DNA of 48,539 bases from Planctomycetota bacterium (GCA_016873095.1 VGYC01000031.1:1-48539); one strand, 5' to 3'. Positions 10,013 through 18,254 are shown, numbered from the stretch's first letter. Numbers and translations: made by a program. Notes: generated by a model not told the origin, from the sequence alone.

Positions 10013-10086
10013 TATCCTCGGCGGGATTCGAACCCGCGATCTCCGGCTTGAAAGGCCGGCGGCCACTCCGCAGGCACCACGAGGAC
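10013..10086 (-). tRNA. tRNA-Glu (TTC)
   Basis: A 74-nt minus-strand tRNA: acceptor GTCCTCG/CGAGGAT (first pair G-T), anticodon stem CCGGC/GCCGG around CTTTCAA (anticodon TTC), T arm GCGGG-TTCGAAT-CCCGC, discriminator A. The D arm pairs poorly in the standard register. It is the promoter-proximal member of the five-tRNA array. Confidence 0.9.
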
Positions 10087-10225
10087 TCATCTGCCACCAG
10101 CAAAGACCAGCATCAGCCCGTGCAGGTTCACTTTTTTTCGTGTCCAGGCACTGCCTGGGACCGCGTTCCGAGTTCATAGAATCTCAGCGTGGATGCGCAG
10201 GCGGACACCTATGGAGTTATCCTCG

Positions 10226-11119
10226 ATGAAGACCGTTTCCTGGCACGGCGTATATCCGGCCGTCACGACGCAGTTTCATGACGATCAGTCGCTCGACTTG
10301 AGCGCGACCGCCAAGCACCTCGACACGCTGCTCGGGGCAGGCATGGACGGGCTCATCATGCTCGGCACGGTCGGCGAGAATTGCTCGCTGGAGTATCAGG
10401 AGAAACTCAACGTGCTGAAGATGACCGTCGAGCACGTCGCCGGCCGGGTTCCCGTGCTCACCGGAGTGGCCGAGTGCACGACGGCGCTGACCTGCCGTTT
10501 CGCGGCGGATGCTCGCAAGATCGGCGTCGATGGGCTCATGGTCTTGCCGGCGATGGTGTACAAGTCCGACCCGCGCGAAACGATTGCCCACTTCCGTGCC
10601 GTTGCCGCCGCCACCGACGTGCCCATCATGGTCTACAACAACCCCGTCTCGTATGGGGTGGACATCACGCCGGCGATGTTCGCCGAACTGGCTGACGCGA
10701 AGACCATCGTCGCCATCAAGGAATCGTCCGAAAACGTCCGTCGCATCACCGACCTGAAGAATCTGCACGGCGACCGCTTCATCCTGTTTTGCGGCGTGGA
10801 CGACCTGGTTCTCGAAAGTATTGTGCTGGGCGCGGTCGGCTGGATCTCCGGCCTGGTCAATGCTTTCCCGGACGAGAGCCGCCGGCTGTGGGACCTCGCG
10901 TCCGCCGGCAAGTATGAGGAGGCGCTGCGCATCTACCGCTGGTACACGCCGCTCCTGCATCTCGACACGCACGTCAAGCTGGTGCAGTACATCAAGCTGG
11001 TGTCGAAGGAATGCGGCCACGGCTCGGAGATGGTCCGCCAGCCGCGCTTGCCGATTGCCGGCAAGGAACGCGAGGAGATTCTGAGCCTGGTGCGGCGCGC
11101 CAAGGAAACACGTCTTTGA
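10226..11119 (+). CDS. DapA-superfamily aldolase/deaminase (dihydrodipicolinate synthase family)
   Basis: A class I aldolase-fold lyase of 297 residues. Family features are a GTVGENCSL loop, the catalytic Tyr in IMVYNNPVSYGVD and the Schiff-base Lys in VAIKESSENV. True DapA has two adjacent threonines in the first loop (GTTGE); here the second is Val, so lysine biosynthesis is unlikely. The opening WHGVYPAVTTQF and the GRVPVLTGVAECTTA segment are reminiscent of 1-pyrroline-4-hydroxy-2-carboxylate deaminases of hydroxyproline catabolism; N-acetylneuraminate lyase-like or keto-deoxy sugar aldolase roles are alternatives. ATG 10226 is preferred because GGAG lies 9 nt upstream; ATG 10211 is in frame. 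No catabolic partner genes sit beside it. Confidence 0.88.
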   Translation: MKTVSWHGVYPAVTTQFHDDQSLDLSATAKHLDTLLGAGMDGLIMLGTVGENCSLEYQEKLNVLKMTVEHVAGRVPVLTGVAECTTALTCRFAADARKIGVDGLMVLPAMVYKSDPRETIAHFRAVAAATDVPIMVYNNPVSYGVDITPAMFAELADAKTIVAIKESSENVRRITDLKNLHGDRFILFCGVDDLVLESIVLGAVGWISGLVNAFPDESRRLWDLASAGKYEEALRIYRWYTPLLHLDTHVKLVQYIKLVSKECGHGSEMVRQPRLPIAGKEREEILSLVRRAKETRL

Positions 11120-11152
11120 GTCAGGCTGGACGACCTCGCGATGGCCGCCGCT

Positions 11153-11620
11153 TCACGCCCGTTCCGGCTCCGAGCGGAACAGGAATACCTTGCGACTGGT
11201 GAAGTTCCAGGTGAACGAGAAACCGAGGGCGATGATCTTGGCGAGCGCGTAGTTGAGATGGCCCTGGACGTGCAGGCCGTACATGGTCAGCCAGGTGATG
11301 CCCAGGCCGACGAGCGACAGCAGCGTGAAGGCCAGGAAGCCGAAGGCGTGATTGCCGGGCGATGCGGGGAAGACCCAGACGGAGCACAGGATGTATTGCA
11401 GCACGCCACCGGTCAGATAGCTGACCACCGACGCCGGCAGCGGCTGCCAGTGCAGCTTCTCGACCAGACCAATCAGCAGCAACACATCGAGTGACGACAC
11501 CACCACTGCGGCGGCCAGGGCGCGCGGGACCTGTCCCAGAGTTGACTGCACGGGCTCGGTCAATGACAGGTAGATTTTCCGCAAGGAGGACTCCAGCTGC
11601 TTGGCAGGTGAAAAAGGCAA
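11153..11620 (-). CDS. GtrA-like integral membrane protein
   Basis: A 155-residue protein with four hydrophobic helices and the GtrA C-terminal hallmark FTWNFTSRKVFLF. GtrA-family proteins are thought to help move lipid-linked sugars across the cytoplasmic membrane or to partner glycosyltransferases. The start is TTG at 11620, the only reasonable start before the first helix. The N-terminus has about 30 polar residues before helix 1. It is transcribed toward the DapA-like gene, ending only about 33 bp from it, so the two are convergent. No glycosyltransferase gene is adjacent. Confidence 0.85.
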   Translation of the reverse strand: MPFSPAKQLESSLRKIYLSLTEPVQSTLGQVPRALAAAVVVSSLDVLLLIGLVEKLHWQPLPASVVSYLTGGVLQYILCSVWVFPASPGNHAFGFLAFTLLSLVGLGITWLTMYGLHVQGHLNYALAKIIALGFSFTWNFTSRKVFLFRSEPERA

Positions 11621-11965
11621 TCAAGCCGGGCGAAGCACAGTCAACTATAGATCACGATCGTGCGGCTCGCCGTGTCCCGGCGAAACGATTCGGGACAGCA
11701 CGGCAAGGCCGGTCGGCCCAGTTGTCGCAAGTCATGGTGGCGATTGCCGATGCGACACACAACGGCAACTTCTCGGAAAGTCTGGGTTGAAGCGGCCGAG
11801 GGACGCGCGTGGGTGTGTAAAACTCGCAAGCGCAGCGCAATCCAGAATGCCGCACCCAGGGGAATTGAGAACCTGCGAACAATGCTGTTGGCGGCATGGG
11901 CGGCGCGCCCCCTTTTTTGCGGGCGGCTGGCTGGCATGGCGTGCCTTACTCATACAACATCCTTC
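11621..11965. other. Divergent intergenic region
   Basis: A 345-bp spacer between the leftward GtrA-like gene and the rightward CBM9-like gene. Open frames extend through it, but their residue composition is not protein-like and no family is recognisable. It should contain both promoters; no confident elements were identified. Confidence 0.5.
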
Positions 11966-12622
11966 ATGCCGTTGCTGCCACATCGCTTCCTGTTGCGTGT
12001 ATCTCATCCATGCCGGCAGTGGCGCGACATGCCGCGCGAAAACGATGATCGGCTGCTGGACTTGCCGGCAGAATGTCGCATCGACAACTTCGCGGAGCTT
12101 GACGAGCAGCGCAACTTCGCCGACGTGCGGCTCGCGTGGAACGAGCACGGGCTGGGCGTGCAGGTGGAGGTGCGCGGCAAGGAACAGCCGCCACAGGGCA
12201 ACGCCGACCGGCCGCGCAGTTCCGATGGTGTCACGCTCTGGCTGGATACGCGCGACTCGCGCGCCAGCCATCGCGCCAGCCGTTATTGCCATCAGTTTCA
12301 CTTGCTGCCGATGGGCGGCGGCCCGGACCAAGACGAGCCGGTGTTCGCGCAGGCGAAGATCAACCGGGCCCTGCATGACGCGCCGCTGTTCTCGGCCGGC
12401 ACCATCTCATTTCGCGCGCGCCTGATTCGCGGCGGCTACCTGCTCGAAGCTTTTCTCCCCGCCACCGCCCTCAATGGCTTCGACCCGGAGCAAAGTTCGC
12501 GACTGGGCTTCTACTACGTCGTCCGTGACGGCGAGCTGGGCGAGCAGTTTCTCAGCGTCGGCCCGGAATTCCCTTACTGGGAAGACCCAAGTCTCTGGAG
12601 CGTGCTGCATCTGCAGAAGTGA
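11966..12622 (+). CDS. CBM9/DOMON-like beta-sandwich protein
   Basis: A 218-residue protein without a strong signal peptide. Its central part, with FADVRLAWNEHGLGVQVEVRG, DGVTLWLDTRDSR, FHLLPMGGG, ISFRARLIRGGYLLEAFLPA and LGFYYVVRDGE, has the strand order of carbohydrate-binding module family 9 / DOMON-like domains, which bind sugars or haem in secreted proteins. The N-terminus MPLLPHRFLLRVSHPC is polar with one Cys. ATG 11966 is chosen because upstream in-frame sequence is not protein-like; ATG 11936 is an alternative. The role is unknown. The next gene, a xylose-isomerase-like protein, faces it, so no operon link exists. Confidence 0.75.
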   Translation: MPLLPHRFLLRVSHPCRQWRDMPRENDDRLLDLPAECRIDNFAELDEQRNFADVRLAWNEHGLGVQVEVRGKEQPPQGNADRPRSSDGVTLWLDTRDSRASHRASRYCHQFHLLPMGGGPDQDEPVFAQAKINRALHDAPLFSAGTISFRARLIRGGYLLEAFLPATALNGFDPEQSSRLGFYYVVRDGELGEQFLSVGPEFPYWEDPSLWSVLHLQK

Positions 12623-12691
12623 TGCGCAGCGCGACCTTCGTCGCGGAGTTCCCGGACAAGCGAGCCGCTGGTGCGACGACGGCGCGAACGG

Positions 12692-13723
12692 TCAATCACC
12701 CAGCAGGTGGTTGATGATGTACAGCTCCAGCCCCTCGTAGTCCCGTTCGCCGCGAAAGTGCTCGACCTTCTTTTCATCGACGGAGCGAGCGAGGTCGAGC
12801 AGCCGCAGGAAGATGGCCTTGCTGTTGGCAAGATGCCGCGTCTGCTCGTCCGCACGAGTGGTGCGCATGGCCTTCACGTCGAGACCGATGCAGCCATCGT
12901 AGCCGCCGCGCTCCAGGACCCAGACCGTGTTGAACGCGCGCCGCAGGTCCACGGATCCGAACGATTTATCCTGGTCGTATTTCAAGCCATTCTGATCGTT
13001 GAGGTGAACGCTCCAGAGCTTCTTGTGCCAGAGAGCGAAGGCCATGTCATCGGACGGATCGAGGCCGGCGAGGATGGAATGGGCCGACTCGATGAGCACG
13101 CCGACACGGCTGGGATCGGCCGTGCGGTAGAGCAGACCCATGAAATGGCCGACCGTCGGCAAATATGCCTGGTCCATCGGCTCGTTGGGCTTCATCTCGC
13201 CCAGAATGCGGATGGTCTTGTCGTGTTCCAGGAGCGCGTTAATGGCCTCGACAATCCGGCCGACGGCGGCAACGGGATCCTTGGCTTCGCGAATGTAGGA
13301 GCCCTCGCGGGCCAGCCACAGGACGATGTCGCGGCAACCCATGCCGCGGGCAATGTCCACGGCGCGGCGTGAGCGGTCGATGGCATAGCGGCGCTCGGCG
13401 GCGCTGTTGGACGTGTAGCCGCCGTCGATGGTCTTGGGATGCTCCCATAGCCGCGGGGCAACGAACTCGCAGAACAGTCCCTCGTCTTCGAGCAACTTGC
13501 GAACCTTGGCGACGCCCTTGTCAGTCGCCTTGGGGTCGAGGTCGGCCTCGACAACATCGTCGTCGTGAAACTGCACGCCGTCGAAGCCGAGTTTCTTGTA
13601 CTCGCGTATCTTGGCGGCGAAGGCAACCTCCTTGCGGACCGGCGGGCCGAAAGGATCCGCCCCGGTGCTGATGTTCCAGGGACCGAAGGTGAAGCGATAA
13701 TTTCGTTTTGTCGAGCCGGCCAT
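12692..13723 (-). CDS. Xylose-isomerase-like TIM-barrel protein
   Basis: A 343-residue protein of the AP-endonuclease-2/xylose isomerase TIM-barrel superfamily. Several segments line up with xylose isomerase motifs: FGPWNISTGADPFG at the N-terminus, ILGEMKPNEP (compare the metal-binding Glu region IEPKPKEP), VGVLIESAHSILAGL (compare NIEANHATLAG), and SVHLNDQNGLKYDQDKSFGS near the third metal site. It should bind two divalent metals and isomerise a sugar, but the substrate cannot be read from sequence. The start ATG 13723 is supported by GGGAGAGA just upstream. It is divergent from the small zinc-ribbon gene. Confidence 0.85.
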   Translation of the reverse strand: MAGSTKRNYRFTFGPWNISTGADPFGPPVRKEVAFAAKIREYKKLGFDGVQFHDDDVVEADLDPKATDKGVAKVRKLLEDEGLFCEFVAPRLWEHPKTIDGGYTSNSAAERRYAIDRSRRAVDIARGMGCRDIVLWLAREGSYIREAKDPVAAVGRIVEAINALLEHDKTIRILGEMKPNEPMDQAYLPTVGHFMGLLYRTADPSRVGVLIESAHSILAGLDPSDDMAFALWHKKLWSVHLNDQNGLKYDQDKSFGSVDLRRAFNTVWVLERGGYDGCIGLDVKAMRTTRADEQTRHLANSKAIFLRLLDLARSVDEKKVEHFRGERDYEGLELYIINHLLGD

Positions 13724-13836
13724 TAAGTTCTCTCCCGTGAGTGTCGATAAATGAGATTAAGCCTGCGCACAGGGCAAGGGCCACACGCCCTACCTACTTT
13801 GTATATTGCCCATTCTCTTCCGAACCGGGGTGAGAC

Positions 13837-14037
13837 GTGGAAGGTTTGACGATTGTCTGTGAAAGCTGCGAGCACAACTGGTCCGCCGACCACGCCTACT
13901 CCGTCTACGAACAGCAAGTGCTGGAATCGCGACCTTGCCCAAATTGCGGTTGCTGCACGCTTAGCCTGGCTCACGTCCCCGAGATTCCCTGGCGTCGCCA
14001 GCGCCTCCCCGTGACGGCCTACGGCAAGGCGTCGTGA
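13837..14037 (+). CDS. Small zinc-ribbon protein
   Basis: A 66-residue protein with CESC (residues 9-12) and CPNC (34-37, followed by GCC), enough to form a treble-clef or ribbon zinc site. The rest is polar with a basic tail. GTG 13837 is the start; a GGGGTG stretch lies just upstream. The function is not recognised. It precedes the mcsA-mcsA-mcsB operon by 200 bp, separated by a possible promoter, so it is probably not in that operon. Confidence 0.6.
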   Translation: MEGLTIVCESCEHNWSADHAYSVYEQQVLESRPCPNCGCCTLSLAHVPEIPWRRQRLPVTAYGKAS

Positions 14038-14151
14038 CATTCCGACAGCAACATGGCAACTGTGGCAGCAGTGGCAATGCGTCGAGAGATGCAGGCACGT
14101 TGCCGGCACGCTGCCGCGCCTTGCGCCGGCCGGGCGAATTCTGACGTTTCT

Positions 14152-14178
14152 TGACAGCTTTGCCCCCCTTGTTAGAAT
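14152..14178 (+). promoter_or_regulatory. Candidate sigma70-type promoter of the mcs operon
   Basis: TTGACA at 14152-14157 is followed after 15 bases by TAGAAT at 14173-14178, about 60 bp before the first mcsA start. The -35 is a perfect consensus; the spacer is shorter than the usual 17. No CIRCE or CtsR-type operator was recognised near it. Confidence 0.5.
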
Positions 14179-14240
14179 GGCGCAGAGGGTGAAATGCACG
14201 ACGCCAGATGCCGTTCCAGAGCCTGCACGAGAAGCGCGCC

Positions 14241-14729
14241 ATGAAGTGCCAGAAGTGCCACAACCAGGCCACGCTGCACATTACCGAGGTCCTGAGCGAC
14301 GACCAGTTCGAGGAACTGCACCTGTGCGAGGGCTGCGCGAACAAGTACCTGCTCGAGGCGCAGCAAAAAGGGGGCGCAGGCAAGACGGGCGTTGCCGAGG
14401 CGGTTCGCGAGGCCGAGGAAGGCTTGTTCGGCCAGCACGAGTGTCCCTCCTGCGGCATCAAGTTTGTCGAATTTCGCAACTCGGGTCGGCTGGGCTGTCC
14501 CAACGATTACCAGGTTTTTCGCGAAGAGTTGTTGCCGCTTCTTGAGAACATCCATGGCGAGACGCGGCACTGCGGCAAGTCGCCGCGGCGCTTGCCTCAA
14601 GACCAGCAGACGCAATCGGAACTGATCCAGTTACGCGGCCGGCTCAAGCTCGCCGTCCAGCAAGAAGACTATGAGGAAGCCGCCCGCGTCCGCGACCGCA
14701 TCCGCCAGCTTGAAGAGGGAGTGGTCTAG
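14241..14729 (+). CDS. mcsA: McsA-like zinc protein with UVR motif, copy 1
   Basis: McsA is the zinc-binding activator of the protein-arginine kinase McsB, which marks damaged proteins for ClpCP. The protein (162 residues from ATG 14241) begins MKCQKC, has a second pair CEGC, a third pair CPSCGIKF, and then GRLGCPNDYQVF, where the last Cys of the fourth CxxC is replaced by Asp. The C-terminus carries a UvrB/UvrC motif (ELIQLRGRLKLAVQQEDYEE and onward). An upstream in-frame start at 14208 would add 11 residues before the conserved MKCQ start. A close paralogue and mcsB follow. Confidence 0.88.
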   Translation: MKCQKCHNQATLHITEVLSDDQFEELHLCEGCANKYLLEAQQKGGAGKTGVAEAVREAEEGLFGQHECPSCGIKFVEFRNSGRLGCPNDYQVFREELLPLLENIHGETRHCGKSPRRLPQDQQTQSELIQLRGRLKLAVQQEDYEEAARVRDRIRQLEEGVV

Positions 14730-14776
14730 TTTTCAGTGTTCAGTGCTCAGCAAAACTGAGCACTGAACACTGAAAA
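14730..14776. repeat. Perfect 21-bp inverted repeat between the mcsA copies
   Basis: The left arm (14730-14750, beginning TTTTCAGTGTTCAG) and right arm (14756-14776) are perfectly complementary over 21 bp around the 5-base loop CAAAA. It starts directly after the stop of mcsA copy 1 and continues with one more GAAAACTG copy before the next ribosome binding site. It could act as an mRNA hairpin inside the operon and belongs to the same family as 7419-7509 and 9792-9808. Confidence 0.93.
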
Positions 14777-14795
14777 CTGAAAACTGGAGCTACGC

Positions 14796-15293
14796 GTGAA
14801 GTGTCAGTCCTGTGCCAAGGCCGCCACCGTGCACCTGACCGATTTTGTCAACGGTCACAAGAAGGAGCTGCACCTGTGCGAGGACTGCGCCGAAAAGCAG
14901 CAGCTCCTCAAGCAGCAGGAAGTAAACCTGTCGTCAATCTTGCAAACGGTGATCGGCCAGCACATCGGTCAGTTGACGGATGAGCTGGGGCGATTGACCT
15001 GCCCGGCGTGCGGCGTAAAGTATATGGAGTTCAAGGCGGAAGGACGGCTGGGCTGCCCGCACGATTATCAGGTTTTCCAGACTGCCCTGGAGCCGCTGCT
15101 GCAGCGGATTCACCGGGCCGTCCGCCACGTCGGCAAGAAGCCCCGGCACGGGCGAATCCACGCCGCCCATCTGAAAGAGATCGTGGAACTGCGACGCCAA
15201 TTGCGAACCGCGGTCGAGACCGAAGCTTACGAAGAAGCCGCTCGCATCCGCGATTTATTGCGAATAAAGGAAGCCACGGATGAACCTGGATAG
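14796..15293 (+). CDS. mcsA: McsA-like zinc protein with UVR motif, copy 2
   Basis: A second McsA-like protein (165 residues) with the same layout as its neighbour: MKCQSC, CEDC, CPACGVKYMEF, GRLGCPHDYQVF (Asp again in place of the last Cys), and a C-terminal UVR motif around residues 130-160 (IVELRRQLRTAVETEAYEEA). The start is GTG 14796, with GGAG six bases upstream. It overlaps mcsB by 14 bp, so these two are surely co-translated. The linker between the zinc ribbons differs from copy 1, so the pair is an old duplication rather than a recent one. The two may form a heteromeric activator, but that is inference. Confidence 0.9.
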   Translation: MKCQSCAKAATVHLTDFVNGHKKELHLCEDCAEKQQLLKQQEVNLSSILQTVIGQHIGQLTDELGRLTCPACGVKYMEFKAEGRLGCPHDYQVFQTALEPLLQRIHRAVRHVGKKPRHGRIHAAHLKEIVELRRQLRTAVETEAYEEAARIRDLLRIKEATDEPG

Positions 15294-16347
15294 CATGACC
15301 CAAGCCAGCGGCGAATGGCTGCGCGGCACCGGGCCAGAGGCGGACATCGTCATTTCCAGTCGCATCCGCCTGGCTCGCAACCTCGCCGCCTTCCCGTTCA
15401 CCAACCGCGCCAGCGCCCATCAACGCAACGAGATCGAAGCACTGTTGCGCGAGCGCATCCTGCGCCTGGAAGTGCAGCCGCCTTTCGACTACGTCGGTCT
15501 GAGCGGGCTCACGCCTCTGGACCGGCAGTTTCTGGTCGAGCGGCAACTCATCAGCCGCGAACTGGCCAACTCCGAAGGACCGCGCGGCGTCGCCCTCGGC
15601 GCCCAGGAAACCATGAGCCTCATGATCAACGAGGAAGACCACGTGCGCATTCAGGTCATGCGCAGCGGCTTCTCTCTTGACGAGGCCTGGCAGGACATCG
15701 ACCGCCTCGACGACCTGCTCGAGCAGCGCGTCAGCTACGCCTTCAGCGAGGAATTCGGCTACCTGACCGCCTGTCCCACCAACGTCGGCACGGGCATGCG
15801 CGCCAGCGTCATGCTGCACCTGCCCGCGCTTGTACTCACCAAGGAGATCGAGAAAGTCTTTCGCGCGTTGCAAAAGATCAACCTTGCGGTCCGCGGCCTT
15901 TACGGCGAGGGCAGCCGCGCCTCCGGCGACTTCTACCAGATCTCGAACCAGGTCACGCTCGGCAAGACGGAAGCCGCCGTCTTGAAGGAGATTCGCGAGG
16001 TTATCCCCACCATCATCGGCTATGAGCGCAAGGCTCGGGCCACGCTCACCAAGGAGAGCCGGCAAGCGCTGCACGACCGCGTCAGCCGCGCTTTCGGCAC
16101 CCTTCGCTCCGCGACCATGATGACTTCCGAGGAGACGATGGAATTGCTGTCCGCGGTCCGCCTCGGCATCAACCTCGGCTTGCTTGAGGACATCGGCATC
16201 CCGATCATCAACGAGCTGTTCATCCAGACCCAGCCGGCCCACCTGCAAAAGCTCATGGGCGCCCCCCTCGACGGCGAGGAACGCAACTCTGCCCGCGCCC
16301 GCTACTTGCGCAGCCGCCTGCGTGAAAACGGCTCGGCGCTGAACTAG
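15280..16347 (+). CDS. mcsB: Protein-arginine kinase McsB
   Basis: McsB phosphorylates arginine side chains in proteins and belongs to the guanido (creatine/arginine) kinase fold. Family features: ADIVISSRIRLARNL at about residues 21-35, MINEEDHVRIQVMR at 115-128, the active-site Cys in CPTNVGTGMRASVMLHLP (C165), and SNQVTLGKTE. The length of 355 residues equals the family norm. ATG 15280 overlaps the upstream mcsA copy by 14 bp. No ctsR, clpC or clpP lies in the window, so the usual stress operon of Firmicutes is not preserved here. Confidence 0.95.
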   Translation: MNLDSMTQASGEWLRGTGPEADIVISSRIRLARNLAAFPFTNRASAHQRNEIEALLRERILRLEVQPPFDYVGLSGLTPLDRQFLVERQLISRELANSEGPRGVALGAQETMSLMINEEDHVRIQVMRSGFSLDEAWQDIDRLDDLLEQRVSYAFSEEFGYLTACPTNVGTGMRASVMLHLPALVLTKEIEKVFRALQKINLAVRGLYGEGSRASGDFYQISNQVTLGKTEAAVLKEIREVIPTIIGYERKARATLTKESRQALHDRVSRAFGTLRSATMMTSEETMELLSAVRLGINLGLLEDIGIPIINELFIQTQPAHLQKLMGAPLDGEERNSARARYLRSRLRENGSALN

Positions 16348-16561
16348 CGCAGGCACGCATGATGGGTGTATCCAAGAGGGCGAGGTTCCTGCCGAGCCGC
16401 CGCCTGGTACCTGGCTATGGTGTAACTCGCCCGCCTCGCCCTCCCTCAATCGATCCACGACTAGGCACTCCAAAGCATCAAGTCGGAATCCGCAAGCAAG
16501 TTTCCTGTAACTATTTTGCAAAATCCACTTGCTATCGAGTTAATCCAGGTTAATATGAGCG

Positions 16562-16984
16562 ATGATGAAATGGCGTAGCACAGGGCGGCGACTGATGACC
16601 CTCGCTGGGTTGGCGGTCGCCGTGTTGGCTGCCGAAGCGCTGGCGCCTGCAAGGGCGGTCGCCTCCTGCGGAGATTATGTCAGCGTTGCCGGCGACGAGC
16701 AGCGACCCGTTTCCAAGCAACGACCCTGTTCCAGGCCAGATCACAGTTGCCCTTATCAATCATTGCCGGGCAAGGCGCCCTGCCAGGGGGCCGAGTGCTC
16801 CAAGGGCGAGGTGCCGCCGCTTGTCCCACCCACTGTGCCCACACAAACCAGCCATGAGTTCACTTGCCTGGGGGTTGCTCCCTGGGCAGTGGATTGTCCG
16901 ACCACCTTTCGGCCGGCTGATTCGACGCCGGTTACGCCCAGCCATCTGACCGATTCCGTCTTTCGTCCGCCGCGCTGCAGCTAG
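16562..16984 (+). CDS. Small secreted Cys/Pro-rich protein
   Basis: A 140-residue protein with a clear signal peptide (hydrophobic LMTLAGLAVAVLAAEALA, then a likely cleavage after ARAVAS). The mature part is rich in Pro, Cys and Ser, with paired-Cys segments such as RPCSRPDHSCP and APCQGAECSKGEVPP. No family was recognised. The cysteines suggest disulfide bonds in an exported protein. Either of two adjacent ATGs (16562, 16565) may start it. It stands alone between mcsB and the DUF1559 gene. Confidence 0.6.
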   Translation: MMKWRSTGRRLMTLAGLAVAVLAAEALAPARAVASCGDYVSVAGDEQRPVSKQRPCSRPDHSCPYQSLPGKAPCQGAECSKGEVPPLVPPTVPTQTSHEFTCLGVAPWAVDCPTTFRPADSTPVTPSHLTDSVFRPPRCS

Positions 16985-17239
16985 CGTTCCGTGCCGAGGC
17001 CACGTGCAGGTGCGGATCGTTCGTGCGCGCAATGGGGCGTCACGTAGCGCTTTCGGAATTTTCTTTTTTCACGTTCCGATGCCCCGTCCACCGCTGACGA
17101 TCCAATCAAGCTCGAATCTCCCTCGGCATTTTCCGCCTTTCGGTGCAAGCATTTGATCGGCTTCCGCGCTCGGCGACCGGGCCGGTGCCAAGTTTTCTTC
17201 CTTATTCATCGTTCCGTTGTTCCAAATGGGAGGTTTGCC

Positions 17240-18232
17240 ATGTCGCGTCGTCACGGTTTCACTCTGATCGAGTTGCTGGTGGTGATTGCCATCATCGCCA
17301 TCCTGATCGCCTTGCTGGTTCCCGCGGTGCAGAAAGTCCGCGAGGCGGCAGCACGCACCCAGTGCGAAAACAACCTGAAGCAGATCGGCATCGCCATGCA
17401 CAATCGCCTGGGCGATCTGAAGTCTTTTCCGCCCGGATTTGCAACGCTAGGCGTCGTCGCCAAGGCAACACAGGGTTACTCGGCGCACACGATGTTGCTC
17501 CCGTACCTGGAGCAGGACAACGTCTACAAGATGATCAATTTCAGCGTCGGCCCGGATGACCCCTCGAACGCTGCCGCCCTGTCGACACGGCTCGAGGTAT
17601 TCACCTGCCCGTCCGATCCGATCTACGCCGCTCCCAATGGCTGGGCGGGAAACAATTACGTGGCGAACTACGGCAGCGACGTGGCGTTTTCCCAGCCCGC
17701 GAACAACGCGAGCGGAGTCTTCTGGTGGAACAACGAAAAGCGGGCACGGGGCGCCAAGCCGGCAGATATCGCGGACGGTCTGAGCAACACGGCTGCCTTC
17801 TGCGAACGGCTGAAGGGCGACTTCAGCAATAGCATCGTGACCCCGCGCACCGATCTCATTCAGCCCGACATCAGCGCCACGTTCAAGGGCAAGACCATGA
17901 CGCGCGACGACGCCCTGAATAGCTGCCGGGCCGCGAACCTCTCGGACCCCAAGCTGCAGTGGAACTCGACCTACGGCGGCTACTGGATCAAGGCGCATCA
18001 TATGACAGTGTACACGCACACGTCGCCACCCAATGACCCCGGCTGCGGCTTTCCGACAGCCTCGCCTCCGGCACAGACCATGCCCGCCAATAGCGCCCAT
18101 ATGGGCGGCAGCGGCGTGAACCTGCTCCTGTGCGACGGCTCGGTTCGCTGGGTTTCCAATAGCGTCAGTGTCAGCACCTGGCGCGCCGTCGGCACCCGCT
18201 TCGATGGCGATCTCGTCGGCGCGGACTGGTAG
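17240..18232 (+). CDS. DUF1559 prepilin-like protein
   Basis: A planctomycete-typical DUF1559 protein (330 residues). It opens with a type IV prepilin signal, RHGFTLIELLVVIAIIAILI, cleaved between Gly and Phe, then ALLVPAVQKVREAAARTQCE and NNLKQIGIAMHN. The rest is the variable extracellular part, ending with the usual SGVNLLLCDGSVRWVS motif. These proteins form pseudopilus-like or surface structures; planctomycetes carry dozens. ATG 17240 has GGGAGG six bases upstream; upstream in-frame sequence is not part of the protein. A strong hairpin follows the stop. Confidence 0.95.
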   Translation: MSRRHGFTLIELLVVIAIIAILIALLVPAVQKVREAAARTQCENNLKQIGIAMHNRLGDLKSFPPGFATLGVVAKATQGYSAHTMLLPYLEQDNVYKMINFSVGPDDPSNAAALSTRLEVFTCPSDPIYAAPNGWAGNNYVANYGSDVAFSQPANNASGVFWWNNEKRARGAKPADIADGLSNTAAFCERLKGDFSNSIVTPRTDLIQPDISATFKGKTMTRDDALNSCRAANLSDPKLQWNSTYGGYWIKAHHMTVYTHTSPPNDPGCGFPTASPPAQTMPANSAHMGGSGVNLLLCDGSVRWVSNSVSVSTWRAVGTRFDGDLVGADW

Positions 18233-18254
18233 CGCGGACTGGTAACAGGATCTG

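Noticed and set aside
9808-10179. Plus-strand ORFs across the tRNA array (GFEPT, GIRTRDLRL patterns)
   Set aside because: These peptides are the classic artefact of translating antisense tRNA T arms; the cloverleaf genes explain the sequence.
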